Of a stretch of DNA of 64,000 nt, positions 36,007 through 48,815 are shown piece by piece. Location: positions 1,240,001-1,304,000 of the forward strand of contig JAGMVK010000013.1 of the NCBI GenBank assembly GCA_020747065.1, written 5' to 3'. Origin of the DNA: Cadophora sp. MPI-SDFR-AT-0126. Its lineage: Eukaryota; Ascomycota; Leotiomycetes; Helotiales; Ploettnerulaceae. Position 1 is the stretch's first letter, and every line of letters begins with the position of its first letter. The notes under the pieces are model-generated. The model saw nothing but the letters and a program-made list of their open reading frames with translations, was not told the origin of the DNA and searched no databases. The translations under genes were made by a program, and so were the position numbers.

Positions 36007-38550
36007 GCAGACGAACATGTGGATATCGTGACACAGTACATAGTGCTACTACATGACTGGATAGAGGTACTGCGAACATCGATAGGCGCCTTTTAGTGGA
36101 ACTAAGAACAATCACTGACACCATCGACAGGTCTTACGAAAGAATGTTGCATCTAGAGAGGGCGTTGGGAATATAGGACAGAATGAACTAGGCAAATTGG
36201 TACAGACAGTCATATCTCGGCGTTCAGGGAACTATAGACGTGGTTAGAAATGGTTGTGATAGCATCGTTGGATAAACTGGCGGCCACAAAAGGGGTTCCT
36301 TGTGACCAACTCGCCTAAGGTCCCCGTTCCAAATTTGCAAGCATGTTTATAACGACCGCAGCACTACAAATCTTAAGTCCTATTTCATTTATAGCAATGC
36401 ATAATGACTGTGTGGTGAGGTTCAATTCAAGTCATCAGAGATTTCTCGAACTGATATGTAATCTCTTGATTCATAAAGCCTCCTGACGTGGTCCAGTGAG
36501 CATATCCCAGAACCGTGATTACCTATTCAAATCTCCCTTTCTGGGAGCAGTTTATGTATTCAGCGAATCGTATCGACCCCCATCTTTACCATAGGGTGTC
36601 AAAGACGAACGGGCATGATTTCCAAGCTTATTTAGCGAGCCCAATTGTTGACCCGTCTTCGGGCGGCGGTTGCATGTGGAGATTGAAATTGAGGACGATG
36701 TTAAACCTTTGACCTGGAACAAAAGAGAGATTCAGTGGGTTTTTGATGATCTCACGGTATTTGATACAAGATGCAAAAATTATGCCATCTCAATCCTTGA
36801 TTTGACGTCTAAATATTGTCATAAAAGATCGATCGATGGATGTGCGGAAATTATGTATTATTTATATTTACACCATTATGAGATGAGGAAAAATCATAGA
36901 ATCGCTCAGTAACATGACTGAAATCAATCCCCTTCTCGATCCTGGGAGTAACTCTTCCTCCTCCTCAGTCACCTATGATTGATCGATCTTTTGATCGTTT
37001 TAGACAAGACGGTAATCAAAATCCCATTCACTACCACGAAGTGGTCAAATTTGTGACTTGTGATACAAGCTATAGTCTCTAAACGACCATAAAGCCAAAG
37101 CCAGTTTACTTTTCCTGGATCCTTCCTCGTATCTTCAGCAACCCCCAAAATAGCAAAACTACAGAACGAAATTCGACGCTCGACTACAGAACACAATAAC
37201 AGTACACCAGCACTCAATATAGATTAAACAAACAGAACAACAGGGAACGAACGGTAGACCGACTTCAGAGTACTACAGCCCCATTTAAAGCCATTCAACC
37301 TCTTCATCATCGTTATACTTCGGCTCAACCCGATCTCAACGCGAGGGAAAATAGTGCCTAACAGCCAAGACGCCCAAATGCTGGAATTGCGTTAGCGGTG
37401 GTGTCCACACCGAATATCCCGACGATCAGACACTTCATAACCACATGTGGACTCAGCATAGAGATATTCTTGACCCCATCAGACAATTCACCTGTGGTTA
37501 TGGTGGAGCCGTGTGCAGAAATCAAGGATATCTAAATCAACACTTACAGTGGCATACCATACACGGCAATCAACGACCTCCTCCACACCTAGACGTTTAA
37601 TAGTTTGTTTTTGTTTGCATTCTCCCCAATGCTCTGTTCCGTTCTCCCCTCACGGCACTTTGTTGTTGCTGTCGCTAAGCTGGCCGGACCGGACTTGGCT
37701 ACGCATCTTCCTTCATCTCCGTTGCGTTTTGGAAGGAAATTCCATTGTTTAAGAAATGTGTTTGTTGTTATGTTTGTTGCTACGCCTTGAGTGTATCTGC
37801 AAACGAGTTCCACTCCTTCCCTCTAAGCAGCTGGGCTGGTTAGGATATATCTTTGTTTTTGCACGTATTGATTGTTACTAGACAGTTGTCTTCGCTAGCT
37901 GAGCTTCTGTCTCAATAATAATAACCTTAATTCGAAAGTATCACAAGATGATTCTTCTAAAAATGATTTCTTCCCTGAAGATTGAACACTGATCAGGATG
38001 TGGTGTTCAAGCCATAATATGCCTCACGTCAGATTAAAGTGGTTCTAACTCGCTAAGCTGTCGTGGTAAGTAAACAACCCGTAAAACGCCCCAATCTCTA
38101 CCCGAGATAACCTAGATCATTCTCAGTGGCGGAACAGTCTAGCGCTCGAAGGTGCTGTGGAAAAAAAGTTTTCTGAACTAATAGCTGATCTTGTTGTGGT
38201 CAATGAGCAGGCACTGTGCACACTAGCTCGTCACCCGGACTTTTCTCACCCGCAATCACGAATCATGAGTCGAACTTCAGAACTCGTTGCTACATGAGTA
38301 AACGTATTACTCGAAACTTTTAATCATATATTCTTCGAGTAAAAGGAACCCAGATGATAATCCAACTAAATTTCACGTGATTCTAAGAGCCACCACGTCA
38401 TCATCAGATGTTTGGCCTAGCCCCCGCCAATTCCGCTTCACCTGTCAAAACATCCCCAACTCATCTCAAATCTTTCAATTCAATTGTTCCTCGTATTCAA
38501 ACCTTCTTATTTCAATCCTTTCACCCAGAGTATCGACTTCAACCTTTAAC
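36007..38550. other. Gene-free stretch
   Basis: About 2.5 kb. A short open frame at 36670-36912 (+) has protein-like composition but no domain, and no splice partner was found. No long repeat was seen. Confidence 0.45.
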
Positions 38551-39180
38551 ATGTCTTCCCAATCTCTTGCCATTTCCCGCCAAAATGCGAGCAAGGAGCT
38601 GGCTCAGCTAGCAGAAGATCACATTCAGCACGACCTCCAGCAATCCGATCGTGATGCCCTGAAGCGCGCCTCCCAGAAATTTGGAACACATACTACACTA
38701 GGCTCACTTATCGGTCTCGGTCTCGGTGGATTCTTAGCTTTCAGAGTGAGAGCATCGAGAATAGCGTATTTCAAGGCATTCAGAGCGACGGAGAAGCCGA
38801 CTCATGTGGTCTTTCCGGGAGGCAGGACTGGTTAGTAGTCTCCATTGTCTTTATTTTCTATCAATTTCATGTCAGAATAGTAGAGGACAAAGTATTAACG
38901 AGAGACAGAGCCCGTTCCAGATATCACTCCACTGCTGAGGCCCCACCCACTTGCTGATGTTGCAACATACATGCTGTTCTCGGCCGGTGGACTATTTATT
39001 GGTGGCGAGCTCGGACTACTGACTGGATCGATTGCCGCTAGGAGGACTATTGAGAAAAATCCCGAGACTAAGGCGAGGATCGAGAAGGCTTTTAGACTGT
39101 ACAAGGCAGATGTGCTGAAGCGGGAGGTGTCGAAGTTGGAGGGGGATAGTTCGAGTGACGCAGGTCTGTTATTGGGCTAG
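38551..39180 (+). CDS. Small two-span membrane protein, unknown function
   Basis: Two exons: 38551-38830 and 38909-39180, giving 183 residues. An N-terminal helical segment (ASKELAQLAEDHIQHDLQQS) precedes a first glycine-rich membrane span (TTLGSLIGLGLGGFLAF), a conserved-looking turn (FPGGRTEPVPDITPLL), a second glycine-rich span (LFSAGGLFIGGELGLLTGS) and a basic amphipathic tail. The Gly-rich spans and short basic loops resemble mitochondrial or ER small membrane proteins, but I do not recognise the family. The start at 38551 is preferred over upstream in-frame codons because the protein-like sequence begins there. Confidence 0.72.
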
Positions 39181-39838
39181 GTAATTTTTGGCATCGTGTT
39201 GTGGATAATCTTGATGTCAAGGGCTTGGAAACATGTATGTATATGGTTGAGATGTATCGGGAAAGTCTGTGATCGGGATGCGGGTAGGTAAATTTCTCTG
39301 GTCTCAGACTTTTACCTGTAGGGGAATTTGCATAGAGGCTTTGTCATCCAAAGTCAGACTCTTCCTTGTCAAAGCAGTACGATCTCTATCTATATCTCAT
39401 TAATTCTGGCCTAAAACCAATCTGATACTGGATATGAAGCGTCATGTCGCGTCACGTGGTCAAGACCATTCTACATGTACTGTTGTCAGGGCTGTTCGAA
39501 GTCACCTGAGTGCTAGCTTTCTCAGTACATCGCTTCAATCATATTATGCTCCTCATTCTTGTGGCGCAAAGCTTGGCAAGGCTAAGGGTACTGGTGAACG
39601 ATTATTCGCCCACTCCACAATTTGAACGGTTCGCTCGAGCCCAACGACGTCAGAGATCAAAGATAAGTAAAAGCCATTATTCAGACCACGAACATATCAT
39701 TGTCCAAATCGTCTCCATCTCTCGGAATTGAACAAACCTCACAACTTCATCAATTCAATTGAATTTTCTCCTGCCCTTCACACATCACGGCCATCAATTC
39801 CTCCCCCAAATTTCCCCACCACCATCAATCACATCACA

Positions 39839-40165
39839 ATGTCCCCACAGACGAAACAAATCGTCTGCCTGGTTCTCAGAACTCTGAATTCCCTCCTCAT
39901 CTTATACGGAATTTACCTGTTACGCACTCGTTACAACGTACCATGGTCGGATCTCACTATTCTCGGAAATATCTTACCGCTCTGGGTTTTTGGAGGTTTG
40001 ACATGCAGTTCGGGCTGCGACCGCGCAAAGAAAGGAAGCAAAGTATCGCACTTTCGGATTGAGGTGATATACGTCGCGTCAGACGACGAGGATTCGGACT
40101 GGGAAGATATAGAGAAGTATGAAAACAGGGGAAAAGCATGTGGGAAAACGGTAAGGAGAACTTGA
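39839..40165 (+). CDS. Small membrane protein, hypothetical
   Basis: Single exon, 108 residues. Two hydrophobic stretches (IVCLVLRTLNSLLILYGIYL and DLTILGNILPLWVFGGLTC) are followed by a hydrophilic acidic tail (ASDDEDSDWEDIEKYE) with a basic end. It converges on the P450 at 40272, with about 106 bp between stops. No family was recognised. The length and composition make it plausible but not certain. Confidence 0.55.
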   Translation: MSPQTKQIVCLVLRTLNSLLILYGIYLLRTRYNVPWSDLTILGNILPLWVFGGLTCSSGCDRAKKGSKVSHFRIEVIYVASDDEDSDWEDIEKYENRGKACGKTVRRT

Positions 40166-40271
40166 TTGAAAGATCCTCTATGCACAACATCGGGAATTGG
40201 GTCCAGCACTAGCAATCCACTTCTGGTCTCAAGATAACTTACTGCCTGTTTTATTCTCTTGAGCGAATGGA

Positions 40272-42102
40272 TCATCTCACCTCCGTACTCCGCACCGTAA
40301 AAATAACATCCACATCCGGCACCGTAGCCATAAAGCAATCCCTCGTCCCCTTCATAAACTCCTCCATATCAAATCCCCTCGCTACATCCCCCGGCAAAGA
40401 AACATCAAACTCCCCCAATGTTCTTGCAACCACGTCCCTCAGCTCCATCATCGCCAGATTCCTCCCAGGACAGTTCGTCATACCCGTCGAGAACGGTATG
40501 AATGCCTGTCTATTCAACACCAGCTCCGGCTTTGTCGTCCACCGCTCGGGAATGAACTCTGTTGGTCGAGAGAAATTACGACCGTCGCGGTGTAATGTGT
40601 AGGTTGGCATTGAGATGATGGTGTCGGCGGGGATGAAGGTTTCTTTCTCGACTAGGGATTTGGGTTTTAAGGGGGAGGATGGGATGAGGAGTGGGACTTT
40701 GAGGTTGGTGCGTTGGGAGGCGAAGAGGACTGGTGGGTAGAGGCGGAGAGTTTCGTTGATTATAGAGTCGAGGACGGGGTAGCTTGTGGAGCAGGAGAAT
40801 GTGGGTGGGTTGGAGGAGAGTTTGGGGTCTATTTCCTGTCGGATTTGGGAGACGAGATTGGGTGATGAGGCGAACAGCGTGAAAAGTGTTGTCAAGGCTG
40901 TCGCTGTTGTATCACTGTACGTCGTCAGAATGCGTGAAGTGGGTGGGGATTGGGGGACGTCTGACCTGCCCGCGGCAACAATTACACGGGAATCTGCGAA
41001 TAGTAGAGTATTGCCTTTTCTCGTGTCGGGTGTGTTGGCGATCAAATGTCCCATAAGATCGGGTTTTTCTGTTCCTCTCTGTTCGACAAAGTCAGTCTTT
41101 ACTCTATTCGTTATTTCCAGCACAGTAGTCTCATGAAGATAACACCCACCTGCTTCCTCTCTTTCAGCATCTTCTCACTCCAGTCATTCCAGCCTTTCAT
41201 TGGACCTGGCAAGAAGGCAAAGGTGGTCAAAAGTGTCATGATCCACGGCACGTGGTATAGCAATCCCAACGCAAATGTTGCTTCCTTGATACCCGCCATG
41301 ACTGACTTCGCAGTCTCGCTCTGGTTGCCGCTGATAAAGCCTCCTGCTTGACCGAATGCTAGTTGCATGGCAACATCGTAGCTATAATGCAGTGCTAAAC
41401 TGTTGACATTGAGAGGCATCCCCACACTTGATCTTACGCGTGTAAGCAACGTGCTCGTGAAATTCTCAATCTGAGGCGTGTATGACGAGACCACTAAATT
41501 CCAATCAACTTAGACCTCCCAAGTAGAGTTCCGTGGTACGTACACGTTCTCAAGCCAGAGTCCCAGATCTTCCTTCTTTGGGTATGAAATTCCCTGTCCC
41601 TCGTCGTGTTCACGCTTTCCTCCATGGAGTCATATACAGGTCCTTTTCCTGGTTTGGCTCCATATCCCAGAATGTAAGTCAATGCAGCCGGATCTGCCAC
41701 TGATAATTCACGAGGTCCAGTGCGCACGTAGTCTCCATACTGTGAGTGCAGTGACTGAAGAATTTGATGCCATTTTAGACCACTTTTGGCGGTGAGAGTG
41801 AGAGAGTGAAGCTGTGTGAGCTTCGCGAGGGGCCTTCCAGGAAAGCGATCAAGAGGATGGAAGTATAAACGGTATATAGCTATAGATGTGAAGAGCGATG
41901 TCGTGAATTTGACTGTCAGTAACCACGAGAGGAGCCGTGGCATCGATAACGTGTACTGCAACGCAAATGGCGCGAGACTGAAAACAGTGAACAACAGCAA
42001 AGGATGCGTATCAACCTCGAAGCGCTTAAAGACAAGCAAATGCGCGATGACGCCCAACAACGCCGCCGTCGTGGATAGAGTCTGCATCGTTGATTCCTCC
42101 AT
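40272..42102 (-). CDS. Cytochrome P450 monooxygenase
   Basis: Four exons: 42102-41544, 41493-41150, 41078-40966 and 40914-40272, giving 552 residues with matching phases. The N-terminus has two or three hydrophobic segments before the hinge FHPLDRFPGRPLAKL, more than the usual single anchor. The I-helix AGSDTT (about 337-342) is joined across intron 3. The K-helix ExxR is ETLR (393-396), then FIPERW, then the heme loop PFSTGMTNCPGRN (Cys about 487). For intron 2, only the acceptor at 41079, after a CTGAC branch, keeps frame and gives KERKQRGTEKPDLMGHLI. An active ER monooxygenase is expected. It opens the second accessory group. Confidence 0.87.
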
Positions 42103-44615
42103 TCTAATAGATGCGCTTTGACTTTAAGATGCGGGATTGATTTCGGGAGGGGAAGGCTGGCTTTTTGCTGGGACGGTTGAGTATGCGGGGTCTGGACTCT
42201 TATCGAGTGATATGGCGAGAGGAATCTGTTTGTGGGACATGCAGGGAGGTCTCAGGTGCACCGATATCCTATTTGGTATCCCTGCAGCGGTTTGGGAGGC
42301 TATCCCGGAGACCTGAAATGTCTTGTATATTTGAAGCGAGTTGTTTTGATTGGGCGGATGTGGGCTGTTACATGCGCGCTGTTGACGTGCCGGAGAATCG
42401 CTCATGCTGTTTATCGATGGAAGATACTGTTCGATTGAAGCCGCCAAATTTACCCTGCTATTTAAATGCATGAGTTGCAGAGCAAAACACCAAGTGCTGG
42501 CAGTGACTTGGCCGTGGGTTGTGCAATAGACTTACCGTCTAGAAATCCCCAAGATTCTCGTTTTGCAACCTCGAAGTCATCTAATCTGTGCCTTTCTTTT
42601 GGTAAATATCACAATAAATAACATTGAACATATATAAGGGGTCCGTTCCCTAGACTGCCGTCAACTAATTATTCATCTCCGCTGAAAATGGATTCATCGG
42701 AAGGGATACTAAATTGTTCTCTGAGCTCTTGTCAAATGTCACCAACAAAGTCTCGGATGTGGTCAAGAGGAACAATTTTAATACATACATTGCGTAGACC
42801 TTCTCTTGAAATCGAATTCATGTGATGGGCATGATCGTTTAGGTCAATAAACATTGCAATCTTATATGATTCAGCATAGCAGCGACGGGAAATGAGTTGG
42901 GATGGAACCGTCCTGCTCTTAGTTTGCGTCCGAGAAATTCGCCCTGATAAATCACGCCAAGACTGCTAGCGGCCGCCTCAAAAGTTTTGTTGCACATCGC
43001 ACTCGAGGTGAGTCCAAAATCTCGAGATGCTCTTTAGCGAATTCCTCCTCTTGGGAAGCCCTGTCACCCACTCCATATCCACCTCCTTTTCTGACGATTT
43101 CAAGAACTCTTTCAAACAGAAATGAGAACGGTAAGTTCACTAAAGAAGGCCCATTCAGTCCCTATTCCTCATTACTGGTGTATTGAGGTAGCATTTACGT
43201 CCAGCCATTTGTTTACTTTCTCACTGCGTGTGCCTCATTACTTCGTTAAATGAGGTCCGCAATCTGTACGAAATCAATTCATGTAAAAAGGAACATCGCA
43301 TCAGACTCAAAAGTCAAACGTGCTGCTTCCAGATAGGGCGACACACTGGACTTCAAGATCTGTTGCGGGCTTTGCACTCGTGCCAGACGCGGCCTTGGTA
43401 CGACGCATGCTCTTCCTCATCAGGACGACACGAGAAGCGATATCAAAGCATCGAAGAGCAGGAAGTGATGAGCACGGCAAGGCTGATCTGGTCTGGCATG
43501 GCCTTCGCGATGATGATTTGAGGCTATATCGAGCGAACTGTACTGAGCAGAACATTACAGAAGAAGCAAAGGAAGTTCTGGGGCATTGGGGCCGAACGAG
43601 CCATTGTCGTAGAGCCATGGTGAGCAGAAACCAGAAGATCAAGAATGGACGAGCGCGACTTCAGCGGACAGCGCGGTTGGTCTAAACAGCAAGCTGATTA
43701 TCGAAATCACTAATGTTCGAAATTGTCACTGGCAGATTCTGCTCCACGAAGGATACAGTTTCAAACAGCTGTAGCACAATATTTTCTTGACCGCCTCAGA
43801 GTAGCTCAGTATGTCTTGGATGATCGAGTAGAAAAAGTGAGATTTAGGGAAAGAAGAGTTTGGGTATTGGTATTGATAGTCAAGACGCAGCTCGGTTTCT
43901 AATCAGCTTAGATTCATTCCCAGCAGACCAGCTCCCACAGCATCAGCTCGATGAGGAGGACATTGACGCACGCGCACTACACAGCGACAACAGTATCAAG
44001 GACCCGTCCTAATCATTTGCCCACCTGCCCACCTTCCCACCATTTATGTATTTGTGTTCTCTGCGTCCCGTCTCGTTGCGCGCGTGTCTATTCTGCTTAT
44101 CCTGCTTCTCATACTCGTCCGCCTCTGGACTTGCTCTACGTGTCCATTATTGCCTCGCAGATTCTGTATATAATTCCATTTCTCGCTACTGTCAATTCAT
44201 TGTTAGCTACGAGCTCGAGTGCGATCGTATGTGGGTCGCCAGGCTGGGTGAAGAAGGTGGGTGGGTTCGAGGTATGCTCGAGAATAACGGCTGCCTCAAT
44301 CAAGCTTGGAAGGTTGGTTCATGGGGTTGGAGCTGTTGTCGTATGTCTGCTTCTCATAGGAGACATTTTCGTGGCCATCTGTCTCCTATGGTCGTGGCGG
44401 TTGGAGTTGTGCAAACTTCACCAGTCAGTAACTGCTTGGATCTTCTCGTCGCGTGTCGTAAGTAAGTGGTTGGTGCCTCAGGCCCATGGTAATGTTTCGC
44501 TATCCTCCCGATTGTTATTTCATTTGCCAGAAATCCTACTTATTTCTAATTATTCTATTGGGAAAAGACATTGATGCCGTATCTTTAATGCTCCATATCA
44601 TGGTCAAAATCTTGC
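42103..44615. other. Gene-free stretch
   Basis: About 2.5 kb between the P450 start and the regulator stop. An Arg/Ala-rich frame at 43320-43685 (+, 121 codons) has no recognised domain, and the opposite strand is also open there. I do not call it a gene. Confidence 0.45.
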
Positions 44616-46338
44616 TCACCCAGGTATGAACGCCCGATCTGTAAGTTTACATCCCGAGTGCCCAATAATTCTCACACCGGTCCCACTCCGTATTCTCTCC
44701 ATAGCATCTTCCGCCCATGCCACCTCTTTCTCAGCAGTCGGATCCGCGGACAGAGTTTCAATCGCTACCTTCAGAGGGAAGACAGCACTAGCTGGAGTCA
44801 TCGGGCCAGCTTGCATACAATATTCCACAGATTGGCATATGTTCTTCGCCAGAACCGTTGGATCAACGCCATGCTCCAGCGGTGGAAGGTCGTTGAGGTC
44901 GAGAGACGCAGGAGGTGTCTCGCCTGGGCATGAGTATGCTTCCATTTGCGCTTTGAACACAGCAAGCAGGCTGTAGAGGACTTTGAGACCAGACCACAGA
45001 ATGCAACATGTTGCCCAGTAGACCATGCAGGTATGTGCTACTGTCATGCTCGGAAACTGGAAAGCGACAGGGAAGATACTCTCGCTTTCATATTCTTGCT
45101 CGACATCAAAAGGCTCTGAAGATAATCTCGGCCAGAACAACGGGCCTGCGGTTGTTCTTTCGAATCGGCGGTAAAAAGCTCGCAGCATGATATCCAGCTT
45201 CCACCCTTGGTTGACAATACCAAGAATCGTGACCAGCAGGATATCGGGTCGAGATTGAAGCTCCGGATTCCCGATGGTTTGATACGCTGTTTCAATTAAA
45301 CCAGCGGCCTGGGCCATCAGGTCGAGTAGCTGTTGCGAGATGTGCTTTTGATGTCCTTTCCATGGATGGGTCTGCCATTCTGGCTGCGCGAGAAATGTTG
45401 ACCTGCGCTCAGCTATCGCTTGTTGGATCTTGACGATTGATTAGCCAGGGATCACTAATTATGTATGAGGCACAAGATCTCACCTCGATCTGCCTGAAGG
45501 TCAAGAACAAACGATGTGCCATCTCAGACCTATACATCTTCGGCCCCCTCAACTGGAACAACCTCGCGCAACCCTTCAAATGCCCAACCCATCCCTTGAT
45601 ACTCTGATCCGGACACTCAGCCACCTCATATATAATCAGACACATACACGCCGCCACCGTCTCATCTCTATACATCAGCTTCTCGTCCCACAGCGCTCTC
45701 TGCAGTTCCCAGAGACCCTGGACATAGAACTTCAAGCTCTCTTTCACCAGAGCCTGGTCATTATTAGTGCGGCCCAGTTTGGCGGTGCAGACTGCTAGAA
45801 TAGACGCTTCGAGCGCCGTGGTGTATGTCGGATGGGATGGGAGCAGGGCTAGCCATGAACCCGCCCGTGGCTCGGACGGGCTTTGCGGGTAGTTTGTTAA
45901 GAATTCGCTGAGGATTTGCTCACGGTAGACGGAGCGGGTGTGAGGCGAGGAGATGTGCCATAGGGACTTGTAGGCTTCTTTCGTACATATGGTGCGTTCT
46001 AGCCTCGTAACCTCTGAATCGGTGCTGAATGGCTTAGCTGTTATTGGAATGTCCGATTTTGGGCTTAATGTAGTGGATTTTGGCGATTGTGTCTGCTCCT
46101 TTGGTACCGACGGTTTACTTCGCTTGTCGATGATGAAGATCGGGGCGTCTTGGTAACCTTCGCATGCTCTACTTGACTTTATGCAAGTGTTACATGCTGG
46201 CCGTTCGAGGCTGCACTGAATCATCATCTCATCAGCGCACAATATCCCTTGACTTTTACAGGTTTGAGTTCAACTCACGGCAATCCTGCGTTTCTTGCAT
46301 GTCTTGCAGGTCTTTGACCTCCCTGTGACGCCCACCAT
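44616..46338 (-). CDS. Zn2Cys6 transcription factor, C-terminus apparently frameshifted
   Basis: Three exons: 46338-46279, 46215-45484 and 45407-44616, giving 527 residues. The binuclear zinc cluster spans intron 1: TCKTCKKRRIA then CSLERPACNTCIKSSRAC, a perfect C-x2-C-x6-C-x6-C-x2-C-x6-C. A Ser/Pro linker and the fungal regulatory domain follow (HTRSVYREQILSEFLTNYP, WDEKLMYRDETVAACMCLIIYEV, HLKGCARLFQLRGP). The open frame ends CKLTDRAFIPG. However, the +1 frame from about 44657 reads RDVNLQIGRSYLGEQDFDHDMEH before a stop, which looks like the natural C-terminus. One extra base near 44657 would explain this. The regulator is nuclear and probably controls the flanking P450 and SDR group (inference). 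Confidence 0.8.
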
Positions 46339-47039
46339 TACTGTGTCCGGTTGTCAACAATTGCAATGGATCGGCCACTAGAGTTGCAAGCTTTTTCTCT
46401 GCAAAATAAATTCGAGAAAGGATTGCAGCTTTTCGAGAACGAGTGTTTTTCCTAAAGTACTGAGGTGTGGAGGGGCAGAGCTCCAACTAAATAAAAATGT
46501 TGGAGGGGTCGATCGGCAGGCAGCTGGATCTGCGCCCTGTCCTGAGAGCGCCACGGGCTGAAGCGAGAGGCAGGGGGTTTGTGAACCTGAGAGGAAGCTC
46601 AAAGTCAACAAGCATTGTGACATCCATCCCTTATTTCGGACTCGATTTTGATGGAAACAAACAAAACTGATCATTTTCTAAACCTACTGTTGGCTGCAAG
46701 GAAATTGACAGAGATTGTATAGAAAGGTAGGCAAGCTTTTGTAGACTGTTGCTCTGCTCTTTTGGAAGACCAAGTTGGATGAACAGTAACATCTTCTTAC
46801 TTTTTGGCGATAGAGGTCGACTGAGAGAGAGCAATAGGGAAATGAAAGGCTTCGTGAAAATTGCTTGATTCGAAATATCAAAACTTATGTTTCTTTCCAT
46901 CTCAAACTCGCCAAAGACTGGCTCCAAGGATCAGTGTGGCGCACGCTAGAAGATGGGCGTTCATGCAGGACATTTTACTAAACCCAGAATGGGTCCATTC
47001 ATCGAGAGCTGCATGCGATGATTACTCCGAGCCACCAAG
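46339..47039. other. Intergenic region between the regulator start and the downstream P450 stop
   Basis: About 700 bp. It holds the 5' flank of the Zn2Cys6 gene and the 3' flank of the P450. No further gene or clear site was seen. Confidence 0.4.
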
Positions 47040-48815
47040 TCATGCCAGAGGAATGCTGCTCGCGTCTTTCGAGACACGTGCTTGTACCTTGACTTTCAAG
47101 TCGACTGGATGCGCAAATGGGCCGTTCTTCAGTGTCCATACGAGATCAGGATTGGCGAGAGAGAGCTATTCTGACAGTGAGAAAGTTACGATACAAACGG
47201 AGAAGCTGGATTTCGAAGGAGATGAACCTACATCGAACTCCATAAGTACACTCGGGATGAATTTCAGCATCTCCAACATCGCGATGTTTCTTCCGAGACA
47301 AGAGTACTTCCCCGCACCAAAAGCAAACAGCGTACTCAGCATCTTCGAGCCCTTTTCCTTGCCCTGAAGCCAGCGCTCTGGCCTGAAGACCTCGACGTCT
47401 TCACCAAAAATATCCTTACGATGATGGACGACAGATGGCATCACATTGACAGTCACTCCACCAGGTATATACGTCCCGCAGATATTTGCTCCACCTGGTG
47501 GAACGTCGCGAGGAGTAGCTAAGCGTGCGACGGTGTGCAGGCGTAGGGATTCGCTAATTACTGCGTTCAGGTAGGGAAGGCTTTGAGCTGTCGTGAAGGA
47601 GACTGGACCCTGTGTGGCGCCTAGCTTTGAGTCGAGCTCTTGCTTGAGTTTGTCGTAGCATGCGGGATTCTTGAGGAGGAAGTAGAAAACTGACGAGATG
47701 GCGATTGAGATATGAGGATATTAGTACTCGACGCTGAGGATTTTTCTCCTAGATGATAAAAGAACACTCTCACGTTGCTTCTACCCCTGCACCGATGACC
47801 GTGATGCTATGCATGAAGGGCTCAAAATCCTTGTTTTCGGGATGCTCCTGTTGGGTCTTGACGAACAACTCCATCATCGTGTCTCGATCAGCCAGTCTGT
47901 CCTTCTCTTGTAGCTCTCCACTCTTTTTCGAAAATTGTTGCTGGATCAGTGGTATGAAAGGGTTGCTGCGGTTGAACCAGCCATGCTTGTTGAACCATAA
48001 TAATAAAGGGTTCTTCAAAGTCAATTTGTCCAAGATGGGAGCTCTCGAGAACTGAGTAATATTAGCTGGAATCGGGCTGATGTGATGAGGTTGTGAGCTC
48101 ACAAATAGCCACGGTGCAGCCATGTGCTGAATTCCTTGTATGACACCATTAACATCTCGACCTTCGGTGAGGTACCCCGCTTCGTCGCCGAAGGTAATCA
48201 TGTAGATGACATCCAATATGAAATACGACGACCAGTCCAGGATATTCATTGCCGGTGCTGTGTCAGCGTTGACCACGAAGCGCTTTCGTACCTCTTTGAG
48301 GAAGATCGCGATGTTGTCATCAACCCATGGCTCATACTTGACCATCTGCGACATAGAGAATGCAGAGCTCACCAGCCGTCTTTGCTGGTCATGCCACTCC
48401 TCACTCAAGCCTGAGAAGAGAACTTCGAAGACGACACCGTTCGTTGGTACTCCTGGAATAGAATACTCCTTAGACTTCAAGCATACCAGTGTCAGCAGCA
48501 TCCTGGCCTAATGGCCTTTCTGAGGTTGACACGCACTTTTTTAGATAGTCCTCGAGCTCCATAGATATCATGAATGGCTTGAGGATTCGAAAATGAAAGC
48601 TCGTTTGGCCCCACTCGAACGATTTCCCCGTATTTCTCATGTTCGGCTACGTATATTTGCTTTTGAGCTCCTGTGATGGCATACCAGAGCTTCCATGCAT
48701 CGGTGAATGATGCCACGAAGGGTCCATCGAACTTGTTCAGGCCTCTGGAATATCGAAGGCGAAGGATGTTGAGTATGACAAATGCAGCAAACAGGCAGGG
48801 GACGAGAAATGCCAT
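47040..48815 (-). CDS. Cytochrome P450 monooxygenase with a non-canonical intron end
   Basis: Five exons: 48815-48537, 48474-48103, 48051-47774, 47709-47232 and 47165-47040, giving 510 residues if spliced as drawn. One anchor (MAFLVPCLFAAFVILNILRL) precedes the catalytic domain. The I-helix GAGVEATTS is joined across intron 3. The ExxR is ESLR (363-366), then FRPERW, then the heme loop FAFGAGKYSCLG (Cys about 447). Intron 3 starts with GTGAGA and has a TACTAAT branch. The only junction that keeps the P450 frame ends in CATAT|CTCAATC, with AT instead of AG; the next AG (TCGTCAG) breaks the frame. So either splicing is unusual or the acceptor has mutated and the gene is dying. Every other feature is intact. 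Confidence 0.78.

Noticed and set aside
43320..43685. 121-codon Arg/Ala-rich + frame
   Set aside because: Both strands are open here, and no domain, splice site or promoter feature supports a gene.
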